From positions 8,551,283 through 8,615,282 of the forward strand of contig NC_033631.1 of assembly GCF_001540865.1 (NCBI RefSeq): 64,000 nucleotides of DNA, written 5' to 3'. Source of the DNA: Ananas comosus (taxonomy: Eukaryota; Streptophyta; Magnoliopsida; Poales; Bromeliaceae). The notes below the pieces were generated by a model, which saw nothing but the letters and a program-made list of their open reading frames with translations, did no database searches and was not told the origin of the DNA. How positions within the stretch are numbered: position 1 is the stretch's first letter; every line of letters starts with the position of its first letter. This document shows, piece after piece, positions 23,288-33,834 of this stretch. Position numbers and translations under genes: made by a program.

Positions 23288-23804
23288 TGTGTGTGTAACG
23301 ATCCTCCTGAGGCCAAGTTGCCTCAACCTTTTGCTAAATTTATCTTTCTATTGAATGAAGCGGTAGCATACTATCTTACACTCAAAAAAAAAAAAATTCA
23401 AGTCACATTAGTTGCTTCCTGGGACATAATTGTAATTATAATTTCCCGCAACACAATCATGACTAAACTTTTAATGTGCATAATCATACTTAAAACTTTT
23501 AACATTACTACTTGAGTATGTTGCAAAGAGTTATTATCTCACGCAGTTGGTTGTTTTCTTTTAAGTGGCATATATGAGGTTGAATAGTTTGGAACTCTGA
23601 TTGCGCTTTCACAAAATTGGAGATTTGAATCTTAATATATATTATTTTTTGAGAATTTCTTGAGGTAGAAGGCTACAGACAACTTTGGTAGAAGGCTACA
23701 GACAACTTTAATATAATAAAGATTTATTAAAACAATATTCTGCAAAACTTATCGCATTGCAAAGAATTTTTATCTAATACACTTGGCTGTTATTCAAATT
23801 ACAA

Positions 23805-23957
23805 CGATTCGACCCGCTAGCAATAATAACTCATTGGGTCCAAATCATTGTCCTAAATACTTAAGCCAAATTATTATTACTAGCGTGTACTGTAGGCCTC
23901 ATATACCTTAAACAGAATTATTTTTTCATCCGATATGGGACTATTCGGATTGGCAAC
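23805..23957 (-). mobile_element. Solo LTR of the TRIM family, reversed and diverged
   Basis: Reads as the reverse complement of the TRIM LTR. It shares CTAGCAATAATAACTC, TTGGG.CCAA, TACTTAAGCC, TTATTATTACTAG and CATCCGATATGGGA in the expected order. There is only one copy, with no partner repeat or primer-binding site, so it is a solo LTR or remnant. Confidence 0.75.
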
Positions 23958-24087
23958 TTGGCATGTAATGATTGTGCGTTCGCGCCTTATGAATTTTTCC
24001 TGTTTTAATATATAGTATCTTTTGAGGAATTAGTTGAAATAGAAGTCTATGGACAATTTTGGAATACTAAAGATTCGTAAGAAAAGG

Positions 24088-24456
24088 TAAATTACATATT
24101 TAATCCTCAAACTATAAAGCGGGTGAACACTTTGATCCTTAAACTATAATTTATTATAATTTCTGGCTTGAATTTTTCAAAATTTGCAAGCAAATCCTAT
24201 CGCCCAATTTAGTTGACTAAATATTAATATATCGTTGATATAAAAATAATATTGTATCTTAATTATTATCACATAATTAATCAGAATACTTTTACATCAC
24301 TTCTATATTAATAATTTACTAATATTTGGCCAACTAATTCGGTAGTGGAACTCAATTGTAACAATTTTGAAAGTTTGAGCTAGAAACTATAATAAATTAA
24401 AATATGACAACCAAAATGTCACCTTACTTATAGTTTGAGAATAAAGCGTGCAATTT
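24088..24456. mobile_element. MITE with TAAATT..CTCAAACTATA terminal inverted repeats
   Basis: Left TAAATTACATATTTAATCCT followed by CAAACTATAA, and right TTATAGTTTGAGAATAAAGC then GTGCAATTTA, are inverted versions of each other. The right end of a similar element is visible near 63940-63972. Confidence 0.6.
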
Positions 24457-24462
24457 ATCTTA

Positions 24463-25113
24463 TGAGGGGGGGATAAGGGGGATAAGAGGTTATCCGCACC
24501 CTTATCCCCAAACACAAAAAAAAATTAGTGGAATAACTATCCCACCCCTTATATGGGAATAGGGGTAGGAACAGCCGTTTCCATTCATATTTAATATTTT
24601 AAAAATTAAAAAATAAAAAATTTAGAATTTAAAAATTTATAATTTGTAATCTTAAAATAAAACTTTTATAATTTTAAATTTTAAATTTTAAATTTTTAAA
24701 TTTAAAATTTGATATTTTATATATTTAAATTTAGATTTAATCTTAAATTTAAAATTTGGATCTTTGAATTTTCAAATTTGAGATTTAAAAATTTAAATTT
24801 AAATTTAAATTCTAATTTTGAATTTTTAAAATTTAAAATTTATATATTTAAATTTAAAAAATTAAATATAAAATTTAAAAATTTGAATTCAAATATAATA
24901 TAAAGGGCAATATCATTATTTTCTATTTATATCTACCTACTATTTTTTTTTTAATTTCATCTTATCTATCCAAACGTTATTTTTCTTATTCCCAAAAATA
25001 ACTTAATTTTTATTCAAACGCAAAACTGATCTAGTTTTTATTTATACCTGAATTTATACTTATCTTTGAAATAGACAGTTTTTTTTACTTATATCCGAAT
25101 CAAACGAAACCTT
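24463..25113. mobile_element. Possible Harbinger/hAT-type MITE with AT-rich core
   Basis: Left GGGGGATAAGG..GTTATCC and right CCGAATCAAACGAAACCTTA resemble the GTTTGGTTC-type termini of MITEs elsewhere in this window. The core (24590-24900) is a degenerate array of TTTAAATTT words. No target duplication confirmed. Confidence 0.4.
24590..24900. repeat. Degenerate AAATTT low-complexity array
   Basis: Over 85 percent A+T by eye, built of TTTAAATTT and AAATTTAAA words. The 64-codon frame across it is compositional noise. Confidence 0.85.
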
Positions 25114-25288
25114 AAGGAGGTAATCGTCTATATATAAATTGACAAAGTTTCCGACTTTTGTATATATCCCATACAAATTACTATTTTCATTTCTGTCTAT
25201 CTAAAAATAAATCATCCAAATAGAATATGTTAAAAAAAAATAAAAAGTATTTATTGAAAATAAAGTATAAAATCAACCGTTTCTAACG

Positions 25289-25429
25289 CAAGTGGCAAAA
25301 GGGCTTGGTGGTTGGTACCCGAGACCCAAGTTTGAATCCTAGTTGATTCACATTTCCCGCCAAGTTTATTTCTAAATGAAATAAACGAAGTGGGTAGCAT
25401 GCTACCTTTCTCTCTCTCAAAAAAAAAAT
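25289..25429 (+). mobile_element. tRNA-derived SINE (best-preserved copy)
   Basis: AGTGGCAAAAGGGCTTGGTG, GTTGGTACCCGAGACCCAAG, the B-box-like GTTTGAATCC, TGATTCACATTTCC, AAATGAAATAAACGAAG, GGGTAGCATGCTACC, a TC-rich stretch and an A10 tail. The polymerase III B-box and the A-tail define a SINE, not a working tRNA gene. Confidence 0.85.
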
Positions 25430-26095
25430 ATATATATATAAATAAATAATTGTAGACTTTTATAAAGGTACAGAGATAATTTTCTCTACATTTAATTAAG
25501 AGTATGGCATCACTAGCCATGCTGTGCCATGATTAGGGGTGGAAACGAGCCGAGCTCGAGCGAGCTTATGTCAGCTCAAATTCGGCTTGAAATTAATTTC
25601 GAGCCTAAATCTAGGCTCAAGCTCGGCTTGCAATTAATTCGAGCGAGCTCGAGCAAGCCTAATTTCGAGTCGAGCCGAGCTCGAGCTCTAAACGAGCCGA
25701 TTGAAATTCTCGACATTATATAATCAATAGTTTAATTTTTATAGAACATTACCTACAATTTGATGCAACATGTCCAATAGTTCAAAATACAAAATAATTA
25801 TAAGAAATATGAGCTAGGGTGACTTCCTGACTAGATAAGGGTAATTTGAATGTTATCATGTTTTAGGATTATGTGCAACAGTGAAAGTCTGAAAGAGAGA
25901 GTGCGTTATGTAAATTTAGAGTTAGGCTTAATTGCACGGTTGTACTTGTTGGGTTTATTTTATGGGCCAACAATAATGGATCAAATTAAATTAAAGCCTA
26001 TCTATAATTAAAATACATTATATTTATAAATATTATATATATATATAGAGTCCGGCTACTATACTTTTATGAGTATTGGCTCCTTTATACTCATA

Positions 26096-26674
26096 GCCCC
26101 CGTTTGGTTCGGGGTTAAGAAAAAATAGCTATTCCAGGGATAGGGTTAAGTTCAGGGTTATATGGTGTTAAAATTTTTTTGTGTTTGGTTGGAGGTTGGA
26201 GTTAGTCTAGGATAGTGAAAAAAAGTGTTTGGTTGGAGTAGGTGGGATAAGAAGATAATGATTGATAAAGAAGAAAAAGGTGAGAGCTCGGGATGCGTGC
26301 GGGGTTAAAGTTGGGAGGGGGAGTGGGGTTAATGATTGATAAAGAAGAAAAAGGTGAGGGCTCGGGATGCGTGCGGGGTTAAAGTTGGGAGGGGGAGTGG
26401 GGTTAATGATTGATAAAGAAGAAAAAGGTGAGAGCTCGGGATGCGTGCGGGGTTAAAGTTGGGAGGGGGAGTGGGGTTAATGATTGATAAAGAAGAAAAA
26501 GATGAGAGCTCGGGATGCGTGCGGGGTTAAAGTTGGGAGGGGGAGTGGGGTTAGTAAACCTCACTAACCCGGTTTGGGGTGGGGTTTACTAACCCGATCC
26601 CAAAAGAGTGGTGTTTGGGTATAAATTGGGGGTTAAGGGGTTATCCACCCCTTAACCCCCAATCAAACGGTGGC
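26096..26674. mobile_element. Third-level MITE (GTTTGGTT-type termini)
   Basis: Starts GCCCCCGTTTGGTTCGGGG and ends CCCCAATCAAACGGTGGC as inverted repeats. ATA directly flanks both sides (26093-26095 and 26675-26677), and removing the element restores a continuous family Y sequence. Confidence 0.8.
26256..26551. repeat. Four tandem copies of a 74-bp unit
   Basis: Units start TAATGATTGATAAAGAAG at 26256, 26330, 26404 and 26478, an exact 74-bp period. They differ at only two or three positions, so the expansion is recent. Confidence 0.95.
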
Positions 26675-26879
26675 ATAAGTTTTCGACCCTTAGATTTATT
26701 CCATTAATCATTTTCATCCGTTAGATCATACTATTTAACCAACTACCCACTCAACCCTAGGGGACCACTATCATTCTAAGTGGGGACCACCATCATCCTA
26801 ACCACACATCTCATCAATCAACGGTTAAAAATTTATGAGTACAAAGGGGTCTATACTTATAAGAGTATAGTAGTCCCAG

Positions 26880-26936
<57 letters not shown>

Positions 26937-27132
26937 GAGCTTTTCGAGCTTTTCGAGCCTAATTCGAACGAGCCGAGTAATACTCAAGCTCGGCTTGAAA
27001 TGAATTTCGAGCCTTTTATTTTGTTCAAGCTCGGCTCATTTAATTTCGAGTCGAGCTCGAGCGAGCCAAATATCGAGCCGAACACGAGTCGAACGCGAGC
27101 CGGCTCGCTCGTTTGCCATCCCTAGCCATGAT

Positions 27133-29159
27133 CAGCACAAGGACAGGCATGGTACTCAAATAAATATAGGCTGGACAGATGGTTTTTAATAATTTAGTTC
27201 GTACTGATAGAAAGAATGCATTCATCACATTTGATCACACTTGATTGGTTATGGCGCTCACCAATTTCAATATGATTCAATCTATTTAAATGTTAGACCT
27301 ATTGTTAAATCTTTTATCGTTATTTATATTGTGGATCGCAGTCCGGCTTAATTTATTAGACTCAACTGATCAACTCAATTTATTAATTTTTTGAATCTCT
27401 TATTAGCGGCAAAAAGTTAGATATATTTTAACAAATAATAAACATGCATGCTATTTAATAATTTTTAATATATTTTATTTTACTGATTATTTTAGTTTAT
27501 TATTGTTAGTTCTACCTGGCGCATTTATATCAATGCACTAGACATTTATCACTCATTAATTTTTTCGTTATTTCGATAAATACTTGTAGAGTTATAGTTG
27601 TTTCTCTGTTAAAAGATTAGAGTGCCTAAACTTATGGAACGGGTGTAGAGCTTATGTATTGAAACAATTTTTTTTAAGTAGATATAATTTTTATTTTTCT
27701 AAGAAGTTTGGGACTAAATCACCTTTTTAATACAGGCGGATGTGGAGGATCAAAATATCACTCAATTGCTGTAAACAGTGGACTTGCTGATTGGTACTCA
27801 AGGTCCCAAGTTTAAAACCTAGTTGCTTCATATTTTCAGGTAAATTTATTTTCGAAACAGACAGTATATTATCTTTCTCTTAAAAAAATATATATAGTGG
27901 TAGCATAGATATTGAAATCAATCAACTGCAGTAAACAGTGGTGATACAAATATTGAAATGGATAAACTATAATAACTTAACAGTGGTGGTACAGATATTG
28001 GAACATAGCATGCCCAATGGGTCATGATCTTTTTATGGGGCAAAATAATTAATGAGGCATGAGCTTGCATGTGGGCGCACACCAAGTGGGTGCATGTGTG
28101 GGTTAATGTCTCCCCATCAATGCATAGGTAACGCAGGATTAGATGATTTGTGTTAAAGCACTCCACCCACCCTTCAAACATCACCATGTGCTTCCTCATC
28201 AAGCACTTCTTAATTTGTACTCAGAAAAGCATTGTGACTAATTTTAGATCTATGGTTGTTTCCTTAACAACCACAACTAATTATAATTAATTCTTTTGCC
28301 ACTTTGTTAGGCTATATATACTTCCCTCATCTCTCTCAATTATGAAAACTAAAAACAAAAGTTTAACAGCTTTTTTGTGTAGTTCAATATATCCTCTCTT
28401 CAAGTAAACTTACTAATTACACTGTTATTTTGATTGGGTGTCGTGATCATGTAATTCCATAAAAGACTTTAAAATGAAGCTTTATGAAGCTATACGCCGT
28501 ACATGTGATAAAAATGATTGTGTAATTAATAACTTCAAATAAAAAGAAGGATCTGCTGAACTATTTGATCGATAAAGTTGAAAGAGCCTAATTGCTAACA
28601 GCGATAGTTTTGGCGACCGTCTACAAAGGAGCTAAAGTTTTAGGGGGTCTTTGTACTTTTTCCCCCTTAGTTTTGATTTTCAAAACACGGGAGGCACATG
28701 CTCTTCTTTTGTAAACTAGTTTTATTTATTTGGAGAGAACAAAGTACCTCTTTATATAGAACATTGGCTCTTAATTAATCACATCTCTCTAATAAAAGCA
28801 ATTAACAACAACTAAGCCACCTTATTAAAATATCCTTCTAATCATGATCCCTCCTCAACCCTTAGCTTTCCTGTCTAGTGCCTTCACCCACCTTGTCACC
28901 TGAATCCCCCACACACCATTATCGAAAATGCTCTCTATCACCCCCCACAAAAAATTTCCTATAAATTATTGACGTGTTCGTCGCCGTCTTATGTGGTGTC
29001 TTAAATTATGGGTGTTAAGCGATCAAAACTCTCTAATTATGTACGCAACTACATCAGTACGTGTTTATACGACTAGTACGTGATTACTAAGCAAGTCAGA
29101 AATAACAAAAATGAGAAAGTGAAAAAGTTCCACTATAATAGAATTAGGTTATAGGAACA
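27133..29159. other. AT-rich spacer
   Basis: No gene. A diverged SINE lies inside (27765-27890). Frames such as the 94-codon one on the minus strand at 27918-28202 show no domain. Confidence 0.45.
27765..27890 (+). mobile_element. tRNA-derived SINE, diverged
   Basis: GCTGATTGGTACTCAAGGTC, CCAAGTTTAAAACCTAGTTG, TTCAGGTAAATTTATTTTCG and an A7 tail follow the SINE order, with a degraded B-box. Confidence 0.6.
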
Positions 29160-29510
29160 CTTTTGTATACCTTACCCAGCGCACTCGGCCGGACTACAAA
29201 TAGAAAAGGAGAAAAAAAAAAAAAAGATCACCATCTCTCTCCTCCTCCTCCGCCGCCGCAACCGACAAGGTAGGGCTCCGGCGGCTGGAGTTCGGTCGCG
29301 AGGATCTCGTCGGAACTGTAAAGGACTACGATCACCACGTGTCCCTCCGTGATAGATCGCTGAAGGAGTGGGTGCCAAATATTAAGGCGGCCCTACATAC
29401 AGCGACCCCATATATAGTAATATTTTTAAAAAGTATCGGTAATTTAGTCAACAACGTTTTTTTTTATCTGTATTGACATTTAAAAATATCACTATACACC
29501 GTTTTTATTG
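29160..29510. mobile_element. Possible CACTA-like fragment with GC-rich core
   Basis: A short GC-rich patch (CTCCTCCTCCGCCGCCGC) is followed by GGCGGCCCTACATACAGCGA, CCCCATATATAG. This echoes the AGCGACAC and GTGGGGTCGC words and the GGTGGCGGAGGAGG patch of the CACTA-type element at 48.85-49.35 kb. Ends not defined. It could also be a captured exon fragment. Confidence 0.35.
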
Positions 29511-30051
29511 TATGTTCAAACAAATCCAAAGGCTTAAGTTAATAGAAGAAATTACCTAAGGGTAGCAATGTGGAGAGATGAATGTCATTTGTTATAATTA
29601 AACCTCTTTCCTTTTTTTGAAATAAAAATATGAAACTCTCTGAATTAGTTCTTTTGTGAATAGGCGTTTGAACTTTCAAATTTGATAATTAGACTATTTA
29701 AACTTTATCAAATAATTTAACCAGCAGCATCCTTTCTCAATTAAAGTTATTAATTACACAATCATTTTGAGATCGAAACACAAACAAATTTATTTCTTCT
29801 ATTTTTACATATAAAGACAAAGAAAAGAAATTAAACATAGGTTCACTCTATTCTCAATTCTTATACTAAATTATCATAATTGAAAGAAAAATAATAAGTT
29901 TTCTTTATATATTTTTTGAAACATTACAAAATTATATGCAAGACATGCGATTAAAACGGTTATGCAATAAGTAACATCTTGATGAGAAAGACCTATTGAA
30001 CTACTGATAAGATTTGTAGAATCTAATTATTAATTGTTGGGAGTTTAGCTA

Positions 30052-30710
30052 GAATACTATCGATAGCAAACGAGTTCCATTGTCACCCATTTATTTTAGA
30101 TAATAGAACTTTCAAATCGACGGTTGGTACAGTTGAACATGATCTGTATCAATTGAAGTGCTTAGAAATCAAATTTTAAATCTTTTCGATATCATTTGCC
30201 TAATGATCAAAGGGTTTCAATTTTTTTTTTTTTTTTGAGAGATAGGTAGCACGCTACCTGCTTCATTTATTTCATTTAAAAATAAACTTAGTTAGAAATG
30301 TGAATCAATTAGGATTCGAACTTGGGACCTCGGGTACTAACTGCCAACCACCAAGCTCTTTGCCACTTGGCGTTTTCTCGTTTAACGACGTAAAGATATC
30401 CAAACCAATTGATTTTTTGTTAGAAAATTCTTTAAACAATATAAAATAAGATCTATACTCTTGATCTTGATTACAAGACTCCTATCATCATTTTTTTAAA
30501 AAAAATATTTATTTTCAGTCGTTCATTTTTGTGTTCGCTCAATGGATAAGAGAACAATATCGAAAATGTATGAAATTTGATTTCTAAACACTTCAAATGA
30601 TATAGATTATATTCAATAGTACCGATTGTCGATTTGGAGATTCCATCATCGAAAATAAATCGGTGACAACGGAGTCCGTTTTCTATCGATTATTCTAGCT
30701 CAACTCTAAT
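30052..30710. mobile_element. Family X foldback MITE, diverged, split by a SINE
   Basis: Left TTCAAATCGACGGTTGG..GTTGAACATGATCTG..GAAGTGCTTAGAAATC and right inverted AACACTTCAAATGATATAG, ACCGATTGTCGATTTGGAG belong to family X. The SINE at 30221-30372 interrupts the left half. Confidence 0.7.
30221..30372 (-). mobile_element. tRNA-derived SINE inserted in a MITE
   Basis: A poly-T start (the complement of the A tail), GGTAGCACGCTACC, AGGATTCGAACTTGGGACCT (complement of the B-box region) and CCACCAAGCTCTTTGCCACT. It is a well-preserved minus-strand copy. Confidence 0.85.
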
Positions 30711-32493
30711 TGTTGGTATTTGAGATCCTAAATTTTATGTAAAATTGAAAAATAATAATCTTTTATAAAAAAAGTTTAGTAGTAGTAGAAAATTAAGTTT
30801 ACAGTGTCTAACATTTGGCTTGAATATGGTGGAAATAATTTAGCTTCGGTACGTGCTTTGTTTGGTTGATTGAAAAGGTGGATAAAATTTTTTGTATAAA
30901 ATAATATTAGATATTTTTATATTAGCTAGGTTGTATAAATATTAAAATTTGTTATTATTTCTCTTTTATCAGAAGTTTACCTATAAAATATATTATACTG
31001 TATTTATATATTATATGTATAACATAATATAATATAATATTTTAGGGATAATTTTATAGAGCTTCCAATAAACATATCGGATAGAAGATATATTCGTACA
31101 AAGTTAAAGTTTTTAAATTTATCCTTTCAAAGTCTAATGATGTTCATATTTACCCATTTGACTTGTTACAGTTGACTCAGTGTTTATTTTTTTAACAGAA
31201 TATAAGTAAAATATCAATTTTGCCATCACAACTATATCCCTTCAAAAACCCCAACCGTTAGAATCATACAGAAATGCCCTCCAAAAATATGTAATGGTCA
31301 TCTTCTTTTTTTTATAAAAGCTAACTCAACTCACTCATTTTCTTCTTTAACTATCTAATATTAATTCCTCAGCGTTCAACATGGGGCAAAGCAATACATG
31401 TCGTGAATGAATGGGGATAGAGAAATTCTAGTTATAGATTCAAAACTAGTTTCATTGTTTTGATTGAAAGAAAAAAAATATAATCTCAAAAAGAGTTAAA
31501 AAATTAATTTACCTCACTTACTAGCCAAGATTAAGTGTTTACCTATATTTAACTATATTTAACTATATTTTTTTAATGGACAGTAATAACAAGGATAAAT
31601 TTGAAATCGCTGGGACTTTAGAACTGAATGAAATTATTCAAATATTTTATATATGCTATATATATTTGCTATTCCACAATGAAATTACCGTGGACCGCGC
31701 TTAGAAAAGATGAGGTGGACCGGTGAGCCGCAATCAGGAAAGAATGAGTTTTCGTTTTTCAACAAATCTGTAAAATAGTTTTACAGAAAAATACTTTTAC
31801 GAGATCCTAACACGTAGGAAATGATTTTCAAAACCAAAAATCATTTTCAAACCATTTTTACATAGATCCCAATATTCTCTAAAAACAAATTAATTAAGGT
31901 ATGAAATGAAAAAAAATTCAAGAAAAGTTTTTTTATAATTTTTTTTTAAAATTTCCGTTCGCTTGGCCGTTAGGTTTTTGGAAAAACTAGTTTTTCCCAT
32001 TTTTTTTATAATTTTATAGAAAGCCAATATGTCTATTTTTCAGAAAAGAATTTGAAAAATAAAAGTACCGGTTTTTTATAAAATTTTAATTTTTTTTTGA
32101 AAAACTAGTTTTTCTTAAAACCAAACGAATGGAAACCTAAAAAAAGAGTTTTCTATAAAATTTTCTTTCTCAAAAATTTTTTTTCATAACCTTTTAAGAA
32201 ATCAAATAGTCCTTAAGAAAACAACATAAAAGAGAATTTTGTACCGCTACACCCGCATGTAGAGGGGAAAGAGAAAAGTTATATTTTATATTTTATGGAA
32301 AGCTAATATTTCCGTTTCTTAGGAAAAAAAATTTTAAAAACAAAAATACTAGTTTTCCATAAAATTTTACTTTAAAAAAGCTAGTTTTTTTTATTTTTTA
32401 GTATTTTTTTTGAGAAAACAAGCCGTTCCTGAGCAAATATAACATGCTACTTCTCTTTCAAACAAAAGAAAAGAAAAACAAAAGAAAAGAAAA
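30711..32493. other. AT-rich spacer with MITE-like debris
   Basis: No gene. Around 31740-32210 the TCTGTAAAATAGTTTTACAG and CCAAACGAATGG phrases suggest remnants of the 17.76-kb MITE type, but no ends could be fixed. Confidence 0.35.
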
Positions 32494-32611
32494 GGTTAGT
32501 ACCCGAGACCCAAGTTCAAATCCTAGTTGATTCACATTTCCAGTTAAGTTTATTTCTAAGTGAAATAAACGAAGCGGGTAACGTGCTATCTATCTCTCTC
32601 AAAAAAAAAAA
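32494..32611 (+). mobile_element. tRNA-derived SINE, 5'-truncated
   Basis: GGTTAGTACCCGAGACCCAA, GTTCAAATCC, AAATAAACGAAGCGGGTAAC and a poly(A) tail. The upstream A-box part is missing. Confidence 0.75.
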
Positions 32612-32806
32612 TAAAAGAAAAGAAAAGGTTAGATTTTTGTACATTTTTCCCTCATTTTCCCCTCTCTTTTTTATTTTTTATTTTTTTTTTTAATTTTTTT
32701 TTTTTTACTTTTCTCTGTTCCCCTGCACCCGCATGTGCTCCTAACCCCACCCCTCTTCTCTTATCTGGCAAGTCTCTTCGGTTTGGACCAAACCACACCA
32801 CCATTT

Positions 32807-32812
32807 CACGTG
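32807..32812. promoter_or_regulatory. G-box upstream of the 33.0-kb gene
   Basis: Palindromic CACGTG about 225 bp before the ATG at 33033. A G-box is the usual plant bZIP/bHLH binding core. A TA-rich tract (32879-32910) lies between it and the start. Functional relevance is inferred from position only. Confidence 0.35.
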
Positions 32813-32874
32813 GCTCGCAAGTGGCGTTAGGTACTCAGGACATTAGGTGTGGCCAATTTCACGCCTAAAACCCT

Positions 32875-32910
<36 letters not shown>

Positions 32911-33032
32911 TTGTTGTATTTAGACACAACCCTACTCCATAGTTTGTGGTAACCAAAAGTAGCTCCTCTTTTTATTATCTCTACATCTTTTGTATGATAG
33001 TCTTAAAGATATATAGCAGCAATTAAGTTCCT

Positions 33033-33554
33033 ATGGCAAGTGGTTGTTTAGAAAGCAGCTTTGAGGACCACGACTTCGACATCGACGGCGAAATGCTCGC
33101 GGAGTTGCTAGAAGAGTCGAGCGTCGACGAAGGCTGCGACGATAAGTTCGGGAATGTGTTTCGTAGCCTGGAAGCTGAGATCGGGTCCGCTGACTCGATG
33201 GTGGCTGGCAGTGCTGGTGGTGGTGGTGGTATCGATGGCGTTGTGACGAATGTGCACGTGCACGAAGATTGCGAGGATTGCGAATTGGATGGGATGCTGT
33301 CGGACTTCGGCGGGCGTGATGGGTCGAGATCCTTGACGTGCAACCATCTCGAGGAGCCGTTCGATTGGGTGGCGATGGAGGCGGCCGACGGTTCTCCGAC
33401 CGGCCTCGAGATTGGCGCCGAGTGGTATGTGGAAGAGTGGATGTGTGAGGATGGATTGGTTGGGTTTGGGGATGCAAGGGGATACAATTCTTGTTATATT
33501 TATGGGGAAGGGGAATCACCCATGGAACAAATGTATAGTCCCTTGTGGGAGTGA
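33033..33554 (+). CDS. Small intronless acidic protein, function unknown
   Basis: A single 173-codon frame starts at ATGGCAAGTG, and the region is much more GC-rich than its AT-rich surroundings. The protein is acidic: an N-terminal DIDGEMLAELLEESS helix-like segment, a Gly run near residue 65, a CEDCELDGML patch near residue 83, a conserved-looking EPFDWVAMEA segment near 107, and an aromatic/acidic C-terminus (EWYVEEWM, MEQMYSPLWE). There is no signal peptide or membrane segment. I recall short plant stress-related proteins with W/Y-rich acidic C-termini but cannot name the family. The two long minus-strand frames over the same bases are shadows. No intron is needed. Confidence 0.72.
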   Translation: MASGCLESSFEDHDFDIDGEMLAELLEESSVDEGCDDKFGNVFRSLEAEIGSADSMVAGSAGGGGGIDGVVTNVHVHEDCEDCELDGMLSDFGGRDGSRSLTCNHLEEPFDWVAMEAADGSPTGLEIGAEWYVEEWMCEDGLVGFGDARGYNSCYIYGEGESPMEQMYSPLWE

Positions 33555-33720
33555 CAATTTAGTTGCAGTAGTAATTAAGTTGGAACTTTGAAATGATCTG
33601 GTTAATGCATGCTTATCATTTTGATTCACAAAATTAATATAGATCCAACTTCTGAGATAATCTTTTATGATACACATCAATAACTAGCATACAATATTTT
33701 CTAGTTAAACTATCAATCGT

Positions 33721-33834
33721 CTCTAGCGCTGGTGGAAAGAGTTTAATGGTTGGTGTCTGAGGTTCCAAATTCGAATCCTAATTATTTCACATTTTTAGCT
33801 AAGTTCTCGTTCTTATGAGAAAAAAAAAAAAAAA
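33721..33834 (+). mobile_element. tRNA-derived SINE downstream of the 33.0-kb gene
   Basis: CTCTAGCGCTGGTGGAAAGA, TTGGTGTCTGAGGTTCC, the B-box TTCGAATCC, ACATTTTTAGCTAAGTTC and an A15 tail. It lacks the GAAATAAACGAAG block. Confidence 0.65.

Larger units (their letters stand above)
22690..23396 (+). mobile_element. 5'-truncated LINE (L1-type) 3' fragment
   Basis: The frame 22701-23186 encodes the reverse-transcriptase zinc-binding region found at the end of plant LINE ORF2: KAPLKVRFFVWIVL, LVKRGW, CVFC, TVHHLFVGC, and WWAIWLERNRQIFDKK. It is followed by a 3' UTR interrupted by a long TA tract and ends with A13 at about 23387-23399. Only the C-terminal part of ORF2 remains, as expected for incomplete reverse transcription. 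No clear target duplication was found. Confidence 0.85.
26047..26880. mobile_element. Family Y MITE nested in the hAT element
   Basis: Begins AGTCCGGCTACTATAC and ends GAGTATAGTAGTCCCAGCC, with the CCGTTAGATC, CAACCCTAGGGG and CCTAACCACACATCTC core. Interrupted at 26096-26674. A TA tract of about 54 bp (26881-26934) follows. Confidence 0.8.
25534..27124. mobile_element. hAT-type non-autonomous element with 8-bp target duplication, host of a nest
   Basis: Starts TAGGGGTGGAAACGAGCCG and ends CTCGTTTGCCATCCCTA, flanked on both sides by the exact 8-bp direct repeat GCCATGAT (25526-25533 and 27125-27132). Eight-base duplications are the hAT signature. The arms are built from repeated CGAGCTCGAGC and AATTTCGAGCC words in both orientations. 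The centre carries a family Y MITE, which itself carries a third MITE. Confidence 0.92.

Noticed and set aside
25289..25429. B-box-containing sequence as a tRNA gene
   Set aside because: No cloverleaf could be drawn and a poly(A) tail follows. Seven related copies make it a SINE.
26256..26551. Regular repeat array as a possible CRISPR
   Set aside because: The 74-bp units are directly adjacent with no unique spacers, and the sequence is eukaryotic. It is a tandem array inside a MITE.
29172..29378. Minus-strand 68-codon frame as a gene
   Set aside because: It sits in a GC-rich patch that resembles CACTA element interior.
33023..33519. Two long minus-strand frames (154 and 162 codons) over the 33.0-kb gene
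   Set aside because: They are Ser/Pro/Arg-rich shadows of the plus-strand coding frame.
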